This document shows, one piece after another, positions 44,514-52,777 of a stretch of DNA of 64,000 bases. The notes beneath the pieces were generated by a model. It saw only the letters and a list, made by a program, of their open reading frames with translations, did not search any database and was not told where the DNA came from. The DNA comes from Verrucomicrobia bacterium SCGC AAA164-E04 (GTDB taxonomy: Bacteria; Verrucomicrobiota; Verrucomicrobiia; Limisphaerales; AAA164-E04). A program made the position numbers and the translations under genes. Positions within the stretch are counted from its first letter, which is position 1. The number at the start of each line of letters is the position of its first letter. The stretch lies in the NCBI GenBank assembly GCA_000383715.1, contig KB911928.1, positions 1-64,000 of the forward strand. Direction: 5' to 3'.

Positions 44514-44921
44514 TCATTTGGCCAGTGATGCTTCCAGTAATCGACTGATGTAAACCGTGGCGTCACCACGAAAATCACGCAGGCAATCTTCCGAACAAAG
44601 ACGCACCACCATGCCATTGTGATCAAAATCCACCGAGTGACCGTAGTGGTCCAGCGTGTTTCCATCTACCAGACATACATTCAGGGGGTAATTTTGAATT
44701 TGTTGCTTGATGGAAAGATCATACTCCTTGTTGATACGTGGCACGGTGCGTTGTGCCGGTTCACGATTTCCCCTCCACCCCCTTCTCCCACCCCATTGGG
44801 AATCCCTCTGCTTCATCTTCCAGCTGATGATGATACTCAAAATTAAAACGAGCGCGACTCCGTAAAGAATCATTCTTCCTACGACAGCCCAGATAAGTCG
44901 AATGATACGTTTCCCATTCAT
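44514..44921 (-). CDS. Single-pass membrane protein with TRASH/YHS-like metal-binding tail
   Basis: 135 residues. The ATG at 44921 has a clear ribosome site (agagg, 6 bases upstream), which decides the start against a frame opening at 44954. One membrane segment lies at about residues 8-32. A basic Gly/Arg-rich linker and a C-terminal domain follow: CLVDGNTLDHYG, then VVRLCSEDCLRDFRGDATVYISRLL. The pattern resembles TRASH/YHS domains, in which paired cysteines bind a metal, but the first knuckle is CxxD rather than CxxC. Its place next to the Fe-S assembly pair hints at metal handling. Function is unproven. Confidence 0.68.
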   Translation of the reverse strand: MNGKRIIRLIWAVVGRMILYGVALVLILSIIISWKMKQRDSQWGGRRGWRGNREPAQRTVPRINKEYDLSIKQQIQNYPLNVCLVDGNTLDHYGHSVDFDHNGMVVRLCSEDCLRDFRGDATVYISRLLEASLAK

Positions 44922-44922
44922 T

Positions 44923-45774
44923 TCAAACCTCTTTAACAGTCCCCCAGTGGACATCCAACCGCTTACTCAAAAATAGTTTGACCGCTCGAATAAGTGCCTT
45001 GGTTTCCATCTTCTGCCCCTTGGCAACGACATCCTTCAAAGTCATGTTGGGCTGAATGGAAAATGATTCCTGGGCAATGATAGGGCCTTCATCAAGGTGC
45101 ATGTTGACGAAATGAGCGGTCACACCAGCAATTTTGACACCGTGTTCGTAAGCCTGGCGGTAAGCTTGCGGGCCGGGGAAACTGGGCAAAAGAGAGGGAT
45201 GAATATTGATAATACGATTCTTGAAATGCCACACGAAAGTCGGCGAAAGAATTTTCATGAAGCGGGCCAAGACAATGAAGTCCACTTGATACTCATCCAT
45301 CAACGCAAGTGCCCCCTCTTCAGCTCGCTTGCGATTTGACCAATCCACCTGTCGGAATGGTATTTGGTGCTTTCTGGCAAGTTTCTTCATGGAGGAATGA
45401 TTTGAAACCATGATCACAGGATCTGCTTTGAGAGTGCCTTTATCCACTGATTCCAGAATCCCCTCGGGTGCATGAGATTCCAATGAAGCAAAGATGGCCA
45501 TGCGTTGCCGCGTGCGGAAAGGGTTGAAATTAACCGCGATCTCCATGCCAAGGGAACGTCCCAAATCCGTCAAACCCGCCTCGATCATTTGAGGAACCCA
45601 GCGAGTTTCAGGCCAGCTAGCTTGAAGCGTCATGCTGAATTGCCCACGCGTTACCTGCTCCTCCAGAGCTTCGATATTGGCTCCATGCTCGAAAAGGAAA
45701 TTTGTGACTCGAGCAATCACCCCTGTTTTGTCCTTGCCAATTACAGTTATTGTTCCAACGCGTAGTGAACCCAT
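44923..45774 (-). CDS. purU: Formyltetrahydrofolate deformylase PurU
   Basis: 283 residues from the ATG at 45774, a normal PurU length. An ACT domain at about residues 5-80 (GTITVIGKDKTGVIARVTNFLFEHGANI) senses amino acids such as Met and Gly in E. coli. It is followed by the formyltransferase fold with VSNHSSM, NRIINIHPSLLPSFPG and NMHLDEGPIIAQE. It hydrolyses 10-formyl-THF to formate and THF, balancing one-carbon pools. It is divergent from the GspE/PilB-like gene, with 135 bases between. Confidence 0.92.
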   Translation of the reverse strand: MGSLRVGTITVIGKDKTGVIARVTNFLFEHGANIEALEEQVTRGQFSMTLQASWPETRWVPQMIEAGLTDLGRSLGMEIAVNFNPFRTRQRMAIFASLESHAPEGILESVDKGTLKADPVIMVSNHSSMKKLARKHQIPFRQVDWSNRKRAEEGALALMDEYQVDFIVLARFMKILSPTFVWHFKNRIINIHPSLLPSFPGPQAYRQAYEHGVKIAGVTAHFVNMHLDEGPIIAQESFSIQPNMTLKDVVAKGQKMETKALIRAVKLFLSKRLDVHWGTVKEV

Positions 45775-45850
45775 GGAAAACATTTGACCCTCCATGAAGG
45801 CCCAGAAGCAAGCAATAATAATCAAGTATTAGGGATATTCCGCATTTCCT

Positions 45851-45879
45851 TTGACCTGTGTCGCAACTTTCCCTATTTT
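45851..45879 (+). promoter_or_regulatory. Sigma70-type promoter of the secretion/pilus operon
   Basis: TTGACC (45851-45856), a 17-base spacer and TATTTT (45874-45879) make a strong match. Transcription would begin near 45886, about 24 bases before the ATPase start at 45910, with no clear Shine-Dalgarno sequence in the short leader. Confidence 0.55.
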
Positions 45880-45909
45880 GCAGCGTTTTTAGTGGCACAT
45901 AGTACATAC

Positions 45910-47637
45910 ATGGCAACGCCTTTTCTATCCATAAAAACGCTTCTCAATCAGGCTGCACTGGTCACACCAGAGCAGTTCGAGATGTGGGGCAAGCAGTGGC
46001 GAACCGCAGTCGAAGGCGGTTCTGACGACTCTTTGATGACTTTTTTTTCAAGGGAAAAAGGCATTACCGAAGAACAATTCCTTAAAAAATTGGCAAAGAC
46101 ACTTGATTGGCCATTCATCGATCTTCAAGGAATCGGCGTGCCTCCTGAAGTGCGAGCACGCATTTCCACCAAGGTTGCCTTTCAATACAACATTATTCCT
46201 GTCTCTGAGGAAAACGGGGAATTACGAATCGCCGTCAGCAACCCATTTGAACCTGGCCTTATCAACTCAGCGCAATATGAAGCAGGTGGGCCTATTCAAT
46301 TTGGTTTGGCTCCAAAAGCTGAAATCGAAAAAGCCCTGAAAAAATACTACGGTGTGGGTGCCGAAACATTGGATGAGCTTGAAGAGGATGAACCCTTTGA
46401 ATTGATCGTCAGCGAGGATAAGGAGATCACGGATGGCGATCAGGAGGCAAGCGTCATCAAGTTCATGAACCAGATTATCTGGGAAGCATTTCAGGATCGC
46501 GCTACTGACATTCACTTTGAGCCCGCTGAAGACGAATTACGCATCAGATACCGTGTAGACGGCATCCTGCATCAAGCTCCAATGCCCCCTCAGCTGAAAC
46601 GGTTTCAATCGGCTCTCATCTCTCGAGTCAAGGTCATGGCGGGCATGGATATTGCCGAAAAACGCCTTCCTCAGGATGGCCGAATCAACGTTCGCATCAA
46701 GGGAGAAGAAATTGATATCCGAGTCTCCACTGTTCCCACTGTCTACGGCGAGAGCGTTTCTCTGCGTCTGTTGACACGTGGTAAAATATTCATGAGCTTG
46801 GATAAGCTTGGGTTTGATCCAGATCATGAAGCAGCGTTACGCGAACTGATTGTCAAACCTCACGGCATTGTACTTGTCACAGGTCCAACAGGTTCTGGTA
46901 AATCCACCTCCCTGTATGCTTTCTTGAGCACAATCAATACCGTTCAAAAGCGTATCATTACCATCGAGGACCCTGTGGAGTATGAGCTCAAGGGGATTAA
47001 TCAGATCCCAGTTCGCTCCGATATTGGACTCACCTTTGCCATGGGACTGCGCCACATCCTGCGTCAGGATCCAAACGTTGTCATGGTAGGAGAGATTCGT
47101 GATCTTGAGACAGCCGAGATCGCTATTCGCGCGGCATTGACCGGTCACTTGGTTTTCAGCACCTTGCATACCAACGATGCTCCCAGTGCGTTCACACGAC
47201 TTATCGATATGGGCATTGAACCCTTTCTGGTTGCATCCTCGGTGGAAGCGGTCATGGCACAACGACTCGTCCGCACTATTTGCAAACACTGCAAGACCGA
47301 GCAAAAGGTAGACGAAACCTATCTCCACAAAATTGGTTTCCCTGAGGAGGACATCGGTAAATCGACATTTTATTACGGGGCAGGTTGTGAAGCATGCCAT
47401 CAGCTCGGCTACCAGGGACGGATCGCTATTTATGAATTACTGGTGCTGACCGAAGCACTGAGACCATTGATCCTGAATCGCTCTGCAGCCTCTACTCTGG
47501 CTCAAAAAGCCATGGATCAGGGCATGCGTACCTTGCGCATGGATGGCTGGCGCAAGGTTAAGAATGGGGTAACCACGATTGAGGAAATCCTGCGCGTGAC
47601 TCAAACAGAAGAACACATGGAGTTACTTGAAGAGTAA
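45910..47637 (+). CDS. GspE/PilB-type assembly ATPase
   Basis: 575 residues from the ATG at 45910, of normal family size. An N-terminal GspE_N/MshEN-like domain (residues 1-150) is followed by a RecA-like motor. The motor has Walker A TGPTGSGKST (Lys331), the Asp/His boxes, Walker B region NVVMVGEIRD, and a zinc tetracysteine site Cys458/Cys461 and Cys493/Cys496. It energises assembly of a pseudopilus or pilus at the inner membrane. The following genes encode GspL-like, PilO-like and secretin components. Sequence alone does not separate GspE from PilB. Confidence 0.92.
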   Translation: MATPFLSIKTLLNQAALVTPEQFEMWGKQWRTAVEGGSDDSLMTFFSREKGITEEQFLKKLAKTLDWPFIDLQGIGVPPEVRARISTKVAFQYNIIPVSEENGELRIAVSNPFEPGLINSAQYEAGGPIQFGLAPKAEIEKALKKYYGVGAETLDELEEDEPFELIVSEDKEITDGDQEASVIKFMNQIIWEAFQDRATDIHFEPAEDELRIRYRVDGILHQAPMPPQLKRFQSALISRVKVMAGMDIAEKRLPQDGRINVRIKGEEIDIRVSTVPTVYGESVSLRLLTRGKIFMSLDKLGFDPDHEAALRELIVKPHGIVLVTGPTGSGKSTSLYAFLSTINTVQKRIITIEDPVEYELKGINQIPVRSDIGLTFAMGLRHILRQDPNVVMVGEIRDLETAEIAIRAALTGHLVFSTLHTNDAPSAFTRLIDMGIEPFLVASSVEAVMAQRLVRTICKHCKTEQKVDETYLHKIGFPEEDIGKSTFYYGAGCEACHQLGYQGRIAIYELLVLTEALRPLILNRSAASTLAQKAMDQGMRTLRMDGWRKVKNGVTTIEEILRVTQTEEHMELLEE

Positions 47638-47663
47638 TCTCAATCTCATTGCCATTGACTGAC

Positions 47664-49094
47664 ATGGAAGCCGCCACAAAAAAGAAGAAACAGCGAAAGC
47701 AAAGATGGAATGATTGTAATGTCATTCAGGTCTTTCCTGATTTGAAAAGGTTGTGGCATTTCAATGTCGCTGAGAAACAAGTCGCTCAAAAGGCAAAACT
47801 GAATCATTCCGGGGAAAACCCCATCCCGCCCAAACAGGTGGAACAAACCTGGCGTCAATTCCTTCAGAAAAGGCTGAACATTGCCTGGCTGCCAGCAGAG
47901 CATATTTTCCTCCGTATAGTAAACCTCCCCAAAGGAGAGGATCTGGATGAAACAAAACAAATGCTGGAGTTTCAGCTGGAGAAGCTGTCCCCTGTGCCAG
48001 TCAATCAAATTGTTTGGTCGTTTGAAATACTGCCTTGTCCGGATCCAGCTCAGCAAACCGTATTACTGGCTCTTGCTGAAAGTTCCAACATTGAAAAGTT
48101 ACTGGGCGATCTTGAGGAATCAGGATTTCAAACCGACCGCATTGAATCCCCCCTCATTCACCCATTATCAACAGCAACGTTTGACAGCGATTGTGTGCGA
48201 GTGCACCTGCAGGAACACGATGAAGATTTTTTTGATTGCATCATTTCCTGGCATATCAACGGGTGGACACAGCATGTTGGACTTTCAAAACTTCCCAAGT
48301 CGGATCAAGGAGCCAAGTTGCTCATCGATAATCTTAACAATACGGCTTGGTCTGGTGAACTCGAAGGCTGGTTGTCAGAAGCTCCTGAATTAAGATTTAT
48401 CGGCGGAGAGCATGTTCCAAGCTCATGGCTGGAGGCAGCAAAAGGCTGGACATCCAAAGAAATACAGAACGAACCGGCCCCCGAAGAAGACGAACAGGCA
48501 CAAGTTTCCGCGGAGAGAGCCACCCGTAGCCTTTCCACCACCAACCTCATGCTTGAGGACTTGAGAACCAAATACCGTCAGCAATATATTGACGGTCTCT
48601 GGATGAGCAGCCTCGGTGGAGTCGCCATGGTTTATATTTTTGGAGTTCTTATATACTTTGTTGCACTTGAGTGGCGACGCGGGGACAACATCGACTTGCA
48701 GACCCGATTGAGAAGCAAAGCCAATTCCTACACCAATACCATGCAACTGCAGGCGAAGGTGAACATCCTTCAGGAACAGGTTGACTTGAAATACTCAGCT
48801 CTGGATTGCCTCAAAGTAATCTCAGAGATGATGCCGGATGGGATGTCATTGTTGTCTTTTAACTTCCGGCAGGGCAAAGTGCTGACACTGAGAGGAAAAG
48901 TTCCAACCGATGAGAGTATTAAAGTGACGGATTACCACGGATTTCTCATTGATGCCAAGGTAGGTGAAAAGCCACTTTTCTCAAGTGTCAGCGATCCGAC
49001 AATAAGCAATGCGAGCAGCCGAAAAAAGAGCGCTGAGACCCCCACGTCCACCTGGAGCTTTAATTGTGAACTCAGAAGATCGGGATTCGAATGA
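47664..49094 (+). CDS. GspL-like (PilM/PilN-like) inner-membrane assembly protein
   Basis: 476 residues. The cytoplasmic half (to about 315) looks like a reduced PilM/GspL actin-like domain (WLPAEHIFLRIVNLPKGEDLDETKQMLEFQLEKLSP), with the PVPVNQIVWSFE segment typical of this family. One membrane segment lies at about 320-345 (MVYIFGVLIYFVAL). The periplasmic end (about 350-476) resembles PilN, with LQAKVNILQEQVDL and SEMMPDGMSLLSF. So it corresponds to PilM and PilN fused, as in GspL. It overlaps the next gene by 4 bases. The start is uncertain; a TTG lies 15 bases upstream. Confidence 0.72.
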   Translation: MEAATKKKKQRKQRWNDCNVIQVFPDLKRLWHFNVAEKQVAQKAKLNHSGENPIPPKQVEQTWRQFLQKRLNIAWLPAEHIFLRIVNLPKGEDLDETKQMLEFQLEKLSPVPVNQIVWSFEILPCPDPAQQTVLLALAESSNIEKLLGDLEESGFQTDRIESPLIHPLSTATFDSDCVRVHLQEHDEDFFDCIISWHINGWTQHVGLSKLPKSDQGAKLLIDNLNNTAWSGELEGWLSEAPELRFIGGEHVPSSWLEAAKGWTSKEIQNEPAPEEDEQAQVSAERATRSLSTTNLMLEDLRTKYRQQYIDGLWMSSLGGVAMVYIFGVLIYFVALEWRRGDNIDLQTRLRSKANSYTNTMQLQAKVNILQEQVDLKYSALDCLKVISEMMPDGMSLLSFNFRQGKVLTLRGKVPTDESIKVTDYHGFLIDAKVGEKPLFSSVSDPTISNASSRKKSAETPTSTWSFNCELRRSGFE

Positions 49095-49663
49095 TGCAGT
49101 CCTTTTTTGACAAATATAATCTGAATGCTTTCGAGCGACGCCTCGTCGTCATCGTGGGCCTTGTGGTCTTCCTCATCATTAATATGGCTCTGGTCTGGCC
49201 GCAGTTTGCAGATTGGGGAGAGATAGGCAAAAAGATGGATCAAGCAGATCAAAAGATTGCCTCTTTTAATCGTTTGATCGGGCGATCGCCTCAGTTTAAA
49301 GCCAAACTGGCTGAATTGGAAGGTATCGGTTCCAATGTCTCCACCGAATCTCAAGCGAACGACCTGATCCGATTGATTCAGGGGCAAGCAAGAAAAAGTA
49401 ATCTTCCCACGCCAAATATCAGTCCAGTGCGGATTTCAAACGAACGCAGCACCAACAACATGTTTTTCGATCAAAAGGCTTACCGACTGACCGTCACGAC
49501 GGATGACGAAAGCCTCATCAGTTTCCTTGTATCCGTTGGATCAGGAGAATCCATGGTGCGCGTTCATGACCTTGATTTGAAACCCAAGCCACCCTACAAC
49601 TCACAACTTACATGCAACATGACGCTGGTTGCCAATTATCAGAAGCAACCTTCGGAGGAATAA
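49091..49663 (+). CDS. PilO/GspM-like inner-membrane assembly protein
   Basis: A 190-residue bitopic protein. One membrane segment (RRLVVIVGLVVFLIINMALVW, split as in the family) is near residues 17-37. A short coiled coil and a compact ferredoxin-like periplasmic domain follow. It pairs with the PilN/GspL-like subunit encoded just upstream, which its 4-base ATGA overlap supports. Similarity to PilO/GspM is by size, topology and position; the sequences in this group are weakly conserved. Confidence 0.68.
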   Translation: MMQSFFDKYNLNAFERRLVVIVGLVVFLIINMALVWPQFADWGEIGKKMDQADQKIASFNRLIGRSPQFKAKLAELEGIGSNVSTESQANDLIRLIQGQARKSNLPTPNISPVRISNERSTNNMFFDQKAYRLTVTTDDESLISFLVSVGSGESMVRVHDLDLKPKPPYNSQLTCNMTLVANYQKQPSEE

Positions 49664-49833
49664 GGTGTTTGATTTAAAAAGTGACCATTGCGCAATCCAT
49701 CTCATAACAGAAAAAACAACAACAGGATTCGATTTCAACCATGACCATCAAATTTCAACTTCGACGAGCCAGCCTCACGAAAACGAATCCAGCATTTATC
49801 AGGATCATGTCATCCAAATTAAATAAATCTTAC

Positions 49834-52359
49834 ATGCGCAAATCGCCAATGTCTTGCTTATGGCTGTTTCTACTTACCGCCACACTCATAACGAATTCGC
49901 TTGTTCAGGCACAAAGTCCTGGGGAATTGGACGCAAGATTGAGAGAAGTTCTGCAGCGGGCCATGAACCAGGACGGTAATCTCGAACAAGAATTACAACC
50001 TCTTGCGGAATCCACAGAGGCCATCAGTCAAGAATCCGTCAAGACACCAACACCCAAAGCATTGCCTGCACCCAAAGCATTGCCTGCACCCAAAGCATTG
50101 CCTAATGCGGGTCCCAAAACCCTACCAAGTTTGACTCCCCGCTCAAGCGCGACAGCCACTACCCCGAGTTCAAGCCAAGCGAATCGTAACACCATTCCAG
50201 CTCCTCAATCAGGCAATGTTCCTCCTACCTTGCCGCAGGGTGGCACGCTGCCATCTGCATCTTCATTACCCAGCATAAACCCCACAGCCAGCAATACCGC
50301 TGCAGCTGGAACTGAAAATCAAAATGGCATTCCAGATATTGCCGGCCTTTTAGCCGCGGCAAGGGGAGAGGTATTAGATGAAAACGAAGTAAATGAGGCT
50401 GATAATTTGCATTCCTTCAATTTTCCAGCAATGCCGCTGGAGCCCATCTTTACTATTTACAGTGAATTGACCGGTAAAATGGTGCTTTATTCTCCGGATC
50501 TGGGTGGAACGGTCAATCTAGTAACCGCCGCCGGGGTGGAATTGACAACGGAAGAGGCGATCGAAGCAATTACAACAAGCTTATCTCTGGCCAATATCGT
50601 TCTTGTGCCAATGGGAGAAAAATTCATCAAGGCAGTTCCTCAGGAAGAGGCCATGCAACATGCACCTGCAATCAGTATCGAAGATCGTGAGAATATTCCT
50701 GACTCAGGTGTTTTCCTGACACGAACCATCAAGTTGAATTCTTCCGCGCCTTCCGCGGTTGCCGATATACTGAGCCCAATGAGCGGGAATCCAGATGGTC
50801 TCATCCCAATCGATTCTACTCAGATCCTGATCATCCATGACTACGCCGTTAATATAAAGCAGATGCTTGAGGTTATTGAAAAAATTGATATCGAGCCCGA
50901 GCTGGACTACTCACTTGAAGTCATTCCTATCAAATACAGTAAAGTCACGGATCTCTATGGAACCATGAGTGCACTGATTGATGGTGGAGGAGTTGCTTCC
51001 GCGGTTGGAGGTAATTCAGGGAGCAACATGGGGTCCGGCGGTTTCAACAGTGGGTTCGGTGGCAGCCGTAGTGGTTTCGGTGGCAGCCGTAGTGGGTTCG
51101 GTGGCAGCCGTAGTGGGTTCGGTGGCAGCCGTAGTGGGTTCGGTGGTGGATCTTCATTTGGGGGATCTTCTTTCGGTGGTGGCGGGTTCGGTGGTGGCGG
51201 GTTCGGTGGTGGATACCGCCCATATCAATCCTCCTCACCTGTTGCAGTAAATCGCTCCTCGGGTTCTTCAGTAAGCAGCAATCGCAGCAGCTTTCAGGAC
51301 CGATTACGCAAAGTCATCGATAAGGCGGCTGATGGCGAGGAGGAAATTGAACTATTGGCTAATGCACGGATCGTTCCGGACGAGCGCTCCAATTCATTGT
51401 TGATTTTTGCCAACAAACAGGATCTCACCATGATCACCAACATGGTTTCCAAAGTGGATGTACTACTGGCTCAAGTCTTGATTGAGGCCATCGTCCTTGA
51501 AGTGGGCATCGGCGATAATCAGACAGTAGGCGTCAGCATGGCTCAGAACCCGAAAAATTCAGGTAAATATTCCTACGGTGGAGCAATGGCTAACAATTCA
51601 AACCTGGATACAGGGAACAATTTCCTCAGCAACACCACGACCAATGGTTTTGGCGGGTTACCTGGAGGCTTCAGTTATTTCGGAAAGTATAATGATACTC
51701 TAGATGTGGCAGTGACAGCCATAGCTACGGATAACTCCGTTCAAGTAGTGCAAAGACCCCGTATTCAAACGTCTCATGGCATTCCAGGCTTTTTCACCCT
51801 GGGAGAACGAGTACCGATTGTGACGGGAGGTTTCACCGGCGGTTTCAACTCAGCGGGCAGTCAGTCTTTTGTCCAATATCTGGATATTGGTATACAGTTA
51901 TCCGTGCAGCCCTTCATCACACCTGAAGGCTATATCGTCATGGAGATCAGCCAAAATGTGGATCAGCGCGGGGGTGATGTCATCATCGACGGCAACCCAA
52001 ATCCCGTGGTCAATCAGCGTGCTGCACAGGCGACTCTTTCAGTGCGTGATGGTGACACCATCATGCTGGGCGGCTTCATCAAACAAACCAAGAACAAGAG
52101 TAAATCAGGCGTTCCCATTCTGAAGGACATCCCAGTTCTTGGTGCTTTATTTCGCACCAAATCCGACAGCAATGATATGACAGAACTGATCATTCTTCTG
52201 AGAGCGACTGTCCTCAAAACGCCAGAGGATGCTGCTTTGGTTGCTCAAGAGCAACGCGAATCGCTGCCCGGCGTCAAAAACATGGAAGAAGAAATGAAGA
52301 AAGATACGGAAAAAAGAGCAGAAAAAATTCTGCGTTCCAATCGCCGCAGCAAGAAATAA
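49834..52359 (+). CDS. Type II secretion/type IV pilus secretin (GspD-like)
   Basis: 841 residues from the ATG at 49834, which gives a signal peptide (MRKSPMSCLWLFLLTATLIT). A Pro/Ala/Ser-rich linker follows, then N0/N1-type domains (PLEPIFTIYSELTGKMVLYSP...; DSGVFLTRTIKLNSS), a Gly/Ser-rich loop inside the N3-like region, and the secretin barrel from about residue 550 (LLAQVLIEAIVLEVGIGDNQ; GDTIMLGGFIKQTKNKSKSGVP, ILKDIPVLGALFR). It forms the outer-membrane channel of the apparatus. Two other ATGs upstream (49741, 49810) are possible starts but would extend the signal region. A strong terminator follows 17 bases after the stop. Confidence 0.93.
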   Translation: MRKSPMSCLWLFLLTATLITNSLVQAQSPGELDARLREVLQRAMNQDGNLEQELQPLAESTEAISQESVKTPTPKALPAPKALPAPKALPNAGPKTLPSLTPRSSATATTPSSSQANRNTIPAPQSGNVPPTLPQGGTLPSASSLPSINPTASNTAAAGTENQNGIPDIAGLLAAARGEVLDENEVNEADNLHSFNFPAMPLEPIFTIYSELTGKMVLYSPDLGGTVNLVTAAGVELTTEEAIEAITTSLSLANIVLVPMGEKFIKAVPQEEAMQHAPAISIEDRENIPDSGVFLTRTIKLNSSAPSAVADILSPMSGNPDGLIPIDSTQILIIHDYAVNIKQMLEVIEKIDIEPELDYSLEVIPIKYSKVTDLYGTMSALIDGGGVASAVGGNSGSNMGSGGFNSGFGGSRSGFGGSRSGFGGSRSGFGGSRSGFGGGSSFGGSSFGGGGFGGGGFGGGYRPYQSSSPVAVNRSSGSSVSSNRSSFQDRLRKVIDKAADGEEEIELLANARIVPDERSNSLLIFANKQDLTMITNMVSKVDVLLAQVLIEAIVLEVGIGDNQTVGVSMAQNPKNSGKYSYGGAMANNSNLDTGNNFLSNTTTNGFGGLPGGFSYFGKYNDTLDVAVTAIATDNSVQVVQRPRIQTSHGIPGFFTLGERVPIVTGGFTGGFNSAGSQSFVQYLDIGIQLSVQPFITPEGYIVMEISQNVDQRGGDVIIDGNPNPVVNQRAAQATLSVRDGDTIMLGGFIKQTKNKSKSGVPILKDIPVLGALFRTKSDSNDMTELIILLRATVLKTPEDAALVAQEQRESLPGVKNMEEEMKKDTEKRAEKILRSNRRSKK
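50051..50103 (+). repeat. 18-bp tandem repeat encoding PKALPA
   Basis: Three near-identical copies of cacccaaagcattgcctg lie in frame in the secretin gene and extend the Pro/Ala linker after the signal peptide. Confidence 0.9.
51049..51150 (+). repeat. 21-bp tandem repeat encoding GFGGSRS
   Basis: Four full and one partial copy of agtgggttcggtggcagccgt lie in frame in the secretin gene. The copies are nearly identical, suggesting recent expansion. They lie in the disordered Gly/Ser loop of the N3-like domain, where copy-number change would be tolerated. Confidence 0.92.
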
Positions 52360-52376
52360 ACTCCAATCATTTTCTG

Positions 52377-52408
52377 GCGGATGGCTTGCCCGGCCATCCG
52401 CTTTTTTT
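52377..52408 (+). terminator. Intrinsic terminator after the secretin gene
   Basis: A perfect 8-bp stem (gcggatgg/ccatccgc) with a 9-base loop is followed directly by seven T residues (52402-52408). It closes the secretion/pilus operon. Confidence 0.9.
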
Positions 52409-52432
52409 ATGGAGTGAATACTGTTTTCTCTG

Positions 52433-52765
52433 ATGAAAGCGCTATTGATTCAATCCCTGAACAGCATCTGGCTCGTGATCATATTCATCGGAGTACCAGC
52501 GGTCAGTTCTCTTCGACTAGGCTCCCTGCAAATTTCCTCGAGACCCGTTTGGCACATGCTCGTATTATCAGGGATCGCCATTGCGCTGGCTTTAAACACT
52601 GGGGCCTGTTGGAGAGGAGTCCATTCGAAAAAAGAAAAGCGTATCTGTCTTCGATGGATCTCTGGATACGCCTTGCTGGGTGTGACGTTTTTTGCCTATT
52701 CAGAAAAATGGATCGGATTCAAGTGGTTGAAAAGCCTGCTCCTGCACGCGCAGGGGTTCCTTTGA
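52433..52765 (+). CDS. Small hydrophobic membrane protein, unknown
   Basis: 110 residues with three hydrophobic stretches at about 8-28, 40-58 and 73-92, so probably an inner-membrane protein. It starts 25 bases behind the secretin terminator and ends 12 bases before the convergent cytochrome gene. The codon pattern is consistent with a real gene, but the leader lacks a ribosome site and I recognise no family. A competing frame (52381-52857) crosses the terminator and is soluble and low in hydrophobic runs. Confidence 0.5.
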   Translation: MKALLIQSLNSIWLVIIFIGVPAVSSLRLGSLQISSRPVWHMLVLSGIAIALALNTGACWRGVHSKKEKRICLRWISGYALLGVTFFAYSEKWIGFKWLKSLLLHAQGFL

Positions 52766-52777
52766 TGAATCGCTCGA

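Noticed and set aside
46837-47400. 187-codon open frame on the minus strand
   Set aside because: Antisense to the most conserved part of the assembly ATPase; open only because of the codon bias of that gene.
51049-51150. Repeat array resembling a CRISPR
   Set aside because: The units are contiguous 21-base in-frame repeats coding for GFGGSRS, with no spacers and no cas genes.
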